Source: Parcubacteria group bacterium
Lineage (GTDB): Bacteria > Patescibacteriota > Minisyncoccia > UBA6257 > JACRHW01
NCBI GenBank assembly: GCA_016211955.1
Contig: JACRHX010000054.1
Location: 1 to 18,249, forward strand
Reading direction: 5' to 3'
Length of the DNA stretch: 18,249 bases
Shown here: in pieces, positions 14,490 through 18,249 of the stretch
How positions within the stretch are numbered: position 1 is the stretch's first letter
Layout of the letters: each line of letters starts with the position of its first letter
The notes under the pieces: generated by a model
The model's input: the letters and a program-made list of their open reading frames with translations, nothing else
Told to the model about the DNA's origin: nothing
Databases searched by the model: none
Made by a program: the position numbers and the translations under genes

Positions 14490-14805
14490 CAAAAACTGTT
14501 CCGCAGCGATAAGAAGACCTCGTGCATTTTTAAATTTTAATACTCCCAGCGCATCTTTAAAAGGATACCACCCATATTCATCGTGTTCCTCTGAAAGCAC
14601 TACCTCCTCATACCCCACAGACGCCAAAAAATAAGTTACTACTTTTGATATTTCCTCTCCTCGCCGCATCCAGAGGAGCCTCCCCCTCCTCAACATGACC
14701 TTTTGCAAAATCCCAATGCCCCTTTTTATTCTTTAAAAGAAGGTACGTTCTTTTTCCACTACCCCCAAAATAAATAACCGCACCAGCGGAAATTTCATGT
14801 TTCAT
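14469..14805 (-). pseudogene. Nudix hydrolase with internal deletion and frame change
   Basis: The first frame (from the ATG at 14805) reads MKHEISAGAVIYF, then LLLKNKKGHWDFAKGHVEEG and DAARR. This is the N-terminal half of a Nudix protein of the diadenosine tetraphosphatase type, up to the first part of the Nudix box. The second frame picks up at GEEISKVVTYFLAS and continues HDEYGWYPFKDALGVLKF, the normal C-terminal half. Between DAARR and GEEIS about 28 codons are missing, including the RExxEExG part of the Nudix box that binds the metal, and the frame changes. The product would be inactive. Its ATG overlaps the MFS gene stop in an ATGA, so it is the last gene of the Clp-MFS operon. It ends in the shared terminator. 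Confidence 0.85.
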
Positions 14806-15441
14806 GCGTGTGGTAATATTGGGTCGCGATGTTTAAATAGTGCCGTCTCTCCCAAAGACTTTCTTGGTAATATAATCTTCGGTACAAACAGCATAATCAC
14901 AGCGCTTATTATCGACATAATTCCAACAATACCAAAAAGAACATGGTATCCAAATGAAGTTGCGATAACACTTCCCAATAATCCTGCAAGGCCAGCTCCT
15001 ATGCCTATCGTTGCGCCGTCAAGCGACCACTCAAACGACTGCCTCCTTACATCAAGGTGTTTTACTAAAAATAACTGGCCACGTGGCGGCATAACATGCC
15101 ATTCCAAATGCACGCACTACTTGTATTATATAGAACTCCCATATCCGTGAAACACTTATAAGAAGAAAGGCGCTTACACTAAGCAATAATAAACCAAAGA
15201 CGAGCGCGTAAAAATCATCTGATTCCCCATTAAATCTATCCAAAAATATTGCAATAGGAATCTGGATAGTTGATTTCGCAATAAGGTAGATAGCAACCGC
15301 CCACCCCACAGTAAGAAGCGTTGCGTCTTTAATTTGCGCCAAAACAAAAACAGCGAAAATAGGTTCTACAAATCCCCAACCAGTGAGAAGGAAAAGATCG
15401 CTCAAAATAAAAAATCGAACTAATTTATTTATTTTAATCAT
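14802..15441 (-). pseudogene. six-helix MFS-like transporter, broken by a 1-nt frameshift
   Basis: The first frame (ATG at 15441) encodes a membrane protein opening with FFILSDLFLLTGWGFVEPIF and running through four hydrophobic helices to VIFSK. One extra base in a run of four A on the minus strand (plus-strand TTTT, 15060-15063) causes an early TGA. The next frame resumes exactly with HLDVRRQSFEWSLDGATIG and gives two more helices to the TGA at 14802. Removing one base gives 212 aa with six helices, half of a normal 12-helix major facilitator. The intermotif DRF after helix 2 fits the MFS fold. Start and stop each overlap a neighbour by ATGA, which supports a single coupled gene. The frameshift may be a sequencing error or true decay. 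No substrate can be inferred. Confidence 0.75.
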
Positions 15442-17948
15442 AATTGTTCATTAATTGTCACTAAGAAAAAAAGATTATCACGTACATCAATAGTAATATA
15501 CTGTTTCCGGTTTTCACCCACACGCAAAAGGTATTCTGCAATAAGTGGCTTAATGGTTCCCTCGAGCACATTACGCAATGGTCGTGCACCAAAAAGAGGG
15601 TCAAATCCCAACTCTACGACAAGGGAAAGGGCTTGGGAAGTGTAGCGCAATTCAATACCATGCCCCAAACGTATTTCAGAGACAAGCTTCTTCATCTGAA
15701 GTTCAGCAATAATAGAAATATGTTCCTTGGTAAGTGGCTTGAAGATAATAACCCCACTAAACCTGTTAAGCAACTCGGGACGAAAATAATCAAGAAGTTT
15801 GTGTTTAAGTTCCTTATTCATATCCTCGACATGTATACCCGTCTCAATAGATTCATAAATAAATTTTGAATGTGCGTTTGATGTGGCAATAATAATAGTA
15901 TTTGAGAAGTCGGTACTTCTTCCCCACGCATCGGTACATTTCCCTTCATCAAAAACAGAGAGAAAGAGATTGAGTACATCTGAATTAGCTTTCTCAAATT
16001 CATCAAGAAGAATAAGACTAAAGGGTCTGTCTCGTACAATGGTAGTGAGCAGTCCTTGCATATTCTGTTCAACAGACCCAATGAGACGTGAAAGTGCGCT
16101 TTTTTCCTGAAATTCAGCCATATCAAAACGAATAATAGCTTGCTCACCACCAAACATGCTACGAGCAAACGCTTTTGCTACCTCCGTCTTTCCAACCCCC
16201 GTTGGTCCCACGAAAAGAAATGTCGCAATGGGACTGTTGCCCCTAGAAAGACCGCTACGATATGAACGCATACTCTTCGCAACGGCAGTAACGGCTTCCT
16301 CCTGACCAACGATAGATCGCCTCATTTCTTGCTCCAAACCAAGAAGCTGTTCCACCTCTCCTCCGCGTGCCCTCTGGAGGGGAATATGAATTTTGGATTC
16401 TACAAGCTCCACGATATCTGCCTCATTCACACATGTTGCCCTTCTGTCTCGAGCAAGAATCACCACCTCCCTAAGCAACTCCTCGGCCGATGCGGGAAGT
16501 AATGTATTTTTTAAATAACGATGTGCAAGGTGTACCGCTTGGCGTATGGCTTTATAACTTATTATGATCCTAAACCGTGCCTCAAGTATCACACTTGTGT
16601 GCACAAGGATCTCTACGGCCTCATCCTCACTTACCTCTTCGACACGCACTACTTCAAAGACATCTCGAAATGCTGAATGGTGTTCAAGGTATTGTTTATA
16701 ATCATCAAGATAGGTTGTAGCAACAACCTGGATTCCATCCTCTCGAAACGAGGATAATAGTACGTCTAGTGCAGTTACACTGTCTTGAGATGTCTTAATA
16801 ATATGGTGAATATCGGGAATAAAAAGAACAATATTCCCTGCATTTCGTATCTCATTTAAGATTGCTACCACCCTTTTCTGAACCCCACCACCGACTTCGG
16901 TTCCCGCAAGTAAAGCATGTACTGAAACCTCAACAACCCTCTTGTCAAACAACTCCTGTACCGTATCGTCCTTTGTAATTTGATACGCTAAATATTGTAC
17001 CAACGCTTCCTTTCCCACACCAGGATCACCAACCAATAATACATTATTACCTATCGGACGCTTTAAAATTTGCACCATACGCATGTATTCCTCCTTATGT
17101 CCAATAAGAAATCCAACAAGCTCTTTTCCTGCGAGGTATGTAACGTCAGTAGAAAGTGAATCTAGGAGGGGGGTTGGTCGGGCTGTCCAGGCACGATTCA
17201 TAATTTTTCGTTTTGGAATGATATATCTCCGAGCCGTTCCAAGAAGAATAGTTCTCATCCCCACACGTTCCAAAAAACCCCTCTTCCTCCTTCTTACAAG
17301 TAATGCAAGACTTATATCTGAAGGGTGCACACCAAGAGCAATAAAAAAATTAAGAAGCGCGGAAGGACCTTTAGACAAAAGAGAGACAAAAAGATCCGAC
17401 TCGTCAATATACAGTTTGTGATAACGTCGTGCCTCATGAAACGCACCCGTCACAAGTTGGTTTATCTTTTCCATAATATCTTCGCGCGTGTCTCCTACCT
17501 CCTCCTCGAGGAGGGTATGAATATGTGTAATAACCTTATCCTCTTCAAGCTCAAGCCTATGAAGAGCCTCAGCAATATATCGCTCTCGTACCATATTGAG
17601 ACATAATAAAAGATAAAAATCTTTTTTCAAAAACAAAGCATGCCCCAAGGTCTTCTCCATTACATATAAAACCTTTGGAGAAGTATATAACGCAATATTA
17701 ACATCCGTCTTTTTATCCAACTCAACATCGTCAATCCTTTGTACCGCCTCGTTTCGATATAAGAACGCATCCATTAAAAATAGTGCGATCAAAATTCCAA
17801 TATATTTGAGATGTGAATTATTAGGCTCAAAAAAAAATAAAACAGCGATACCGCTCAACGCAAGATAACTTAAAAAAGGTACCGCACGCATGCACCACTG
17901 TATCGTGGATGAAGCAAAAAACTTTGGTTCTTCAAAATATAATCTCAT
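15438..17948 (-). CDS. membrane-anchored Clp-like double AAA+ ATPase with degenerate pore loops, 836 aa
   Basis: ClpC/ClpA-type architecture behind a membrane anchor. There are two hydrophobic helices near residues 24-40 and 48-64, then a Clp N-domain-like helical region (about 90-220). The first AAA+ module has Walker A GDPGVGKE (about 307-314) but a changed Walker B, LFIPDIHH, where LFIDEIH is expected. The second has Walker A GPTGVGKT (about 581-588), Walker B ILLDEFEKA, the Arg finger in RPELLNRF and sensor-2 GARPL, all intact. The pore loops are altered: the D1 loop reads GTEVGGGV in place of GTKYRGEF, and the D2 loop has VEQNMQGLL in place of PPGYVGYDEGG. No LGF/IGF ClpP-binding tripeptide is seen. 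It may be a membrane chaperone or remodeller rather than a protease subunit. I chose the ATG at 17948, 8 bases after the upstream stop; a GTG at 17966 would add six residues and overlap that gene. The stop overlaps the MFS start (ATGA). Confidence 0.88.
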   Translation of the reverse strand: MRLYFEEPKFFASSTIQWCMRAVPFLSYLALSGIAVLFFFEPNNSHLKYIGILIALFLMDAFLYRNEAVQRIDDVELDKKTDVNIALYTSPKVLYVMEKTLGHALFLKKDFYLLLCLNMVRERYIAEALHRLELEEDKVITHIHTLLEEEVGDTREDIMEKINQLVTGAFHEARRYHKLYIDESDLFVSLLSKGPSALLNFFIALGVHPSDISLALLVRRRKRGFLERVGMRTILLGTARRYIIPKRKIMNRAWTARPTPLLDSLSTDVTYLAGKELVGFLIGHKEEYMRMVQILKRPIGNNVLLVGDPGVGKEALVQYLAYQITKDDTVQELFDKRVVEVSVHALLAGTEVGGGVQKRVVAILNEIRNAGNIVLFIPDIHHIIKTSQDSVTALDVLLSSFREDGIQVVATTYLDDYKQYLEHHSAFRDVFEVVRVEEVSEDEAVEILVHTSVILEARFRIIISYKAIRQAVHLAHRYLKNTLLPASAEELLREVVILARDRRATCVNEADIVELVESKIHIPLQRARGGEVEQLLGLEQEMRRSIVGQEEAVTAVAKSMRSYRSGLSRGNSPIATFLFVGPTGVGKTEVAKAFARSMFGGEQAIIRFDMAEFQEKSALSRLIGSVEQNMQGLLTTIVRDRPFSLILLDEFEKANSDVLNLFLSVFDEGKCTDAWGRSTDFSNTIIIATSNAHSKFIYESIETGIHVEDMNKELKHKLLDYFRPELLNRFSGVIIFKPLTKEHISIIAELQMKKLVSEIRLGHGIELRYTSQALSLVVELGFDPLFGARPLRNVLEGTIKPLIAEYLLRVGENRKQYITIDVRDNLFFLVTINEQL

Positions 17949-17955
17949 GGAAGAT

Positions 17956-18249
17956 TTATAGGGCACGAATAATAAGTATGGGGGGTATACTCACCCATAC
18001 GAGATAAAACACAAAAACTATTATTAAAATTATGGAATAAACAACGCCTCCACAAAGAAGACGAATTAATCTAAAAAAAATACCAAGAATATATCCCATA
18101 GGACTATAATCCTGATAAAGTGGGTGAAAAAGATTAAGAAGCGTTACTTTAAAAGCAAAATATCTGTCAAGAAAAACGACAAAACGAGCAATACGCCCCC
18201 AATACGCATAAAACGCAAGAATATACCAATGCGATAAAAATCGCTCAAT
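17956..18249 (-). CDS. membrane protein, C-terminal 97 codons (partial)
   Basis: An open frame enters from the right edge and ends in TAA at 17958-17956, with no stop over 97 codons. It is rich in aromatic and hydrophobic residues: SHWYILAFYAYWGRIARF, then a conserved-looking LLNLFHPLYQDYSPMGYILG, and a C-terminal membrane helix (about the last 30 residues, VVYSIILIIVFVFYLVWV). It directly precedes the membrane-anchored Clp-like gene by 7 bases on the same strand, so it is the next gene up in that operon and may work with it at the membrane. I do not recognise the family; I have an unchecked impression of similar proteins next to Clp-like genes in CPR genomes. The start is outside the window. 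Confidence 0.75.
   Translation of the reverse strand: MERFLSHWYILAFYAYWGRIARFVVFLDRYFAFKVTLLNLFHPLYQDYSPMGYILGIFFRLIRLLCGGVVYSIILIIVFVFYLVWVSIPPILIIRAL

Noticed and set aside
15049..15070. Programmed frameshifting in the MFS-like gene
   Set aside because: The AAAA run is short, with no slippery heptamer, Shine-Dalgarno-like stimulator or obvious pseudoknot; mutation or read error is more likely.
17949..17966. GTG at 17966 as start of the Clp-like gene
   Set aside because: It would overlap the upstream stop by 11 bases without a Shine-Dalgarno; the ATG at 17948 is simpler. It cannot be excluded.

Overview
The window looks like a chromosome segment of a Patescibacteria/CPR bacterium, most likely a Parcubacteria-type lineage. 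The reasons are an IleRS of the PxxxH-H type with a large extra domain, a short arginyl-tRNA synthetase, large secreted Ig-repeat proteins with few relatives elsewhere, a membrane-anchored Clp-like ATPase, and a small aromatic-rich protein of a kind I associate with CPR genomes. TGA works as a stop codon throughout, so genetic code 11 applies. The lineage is an inference from gene content, not the result of a search.

Layout, left to right. (1) 1-640 holds a small hypothetical gene with a good promoter, then a 165-bp structured element with terminal inverted repeats and an ATTTA direct repeat on both sides (MITE-like), a separate 20-bp hairpin repeat, and a terminator. (2) 644-4439, minus strand, is ileS followed by an 80-aa hypothetical gene. 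IleS carries an apparently intact histidine-phosphatase domain inside the synthetase. (3) 4440-6031 is a scar region: an inverted repeat beside the ileS promoter, two unrelated truncated DDE transposases, and between them a minus-strand small aromatic-rich gene with its own terminator. (4) 6038-12489, minus strand, is argS, then a 1058-aa surface protein, then a FecR-domain protein with a pseudopilin-like C-terminal region that is broken by one frameshift. (5) 12528-14448, plus strand, is a translation cluster: smpB, ssrA (tmRNA), infC, rpmI, rplT. (6) 14469-18249, minus strand, is a tightly packed operon: a partial membrane protein, a membrane-anchored Clp-like AAA+ protein, a six-helix MFS-like protein (frameshifted), and a Nudix hydrolase (internal deletion). 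The last three are joined by ATGA stop/start overlaps. The two converging operons share a bidirectional terminator at 14451-14489.

How the genes work together. ileS and argS charge tRNAs. infC, rpmI and rplT form the classic IF3-L35-L20 unit. smpB and ssrA directly upstream supply ribosome rescue. The surface protein and FecR-like protein are probably cell-envelope components.

The most unusual signals are the phosphatase inside IleRS, the Clp-like protein lacking aromatic pore-loop residues and a canonical first Walker B, the MITE-like element with a target-site duplication, and three broken genes. Two of those breaks are single-base indels in short homopolymers. The third looks like a deletion between short matching sequences.
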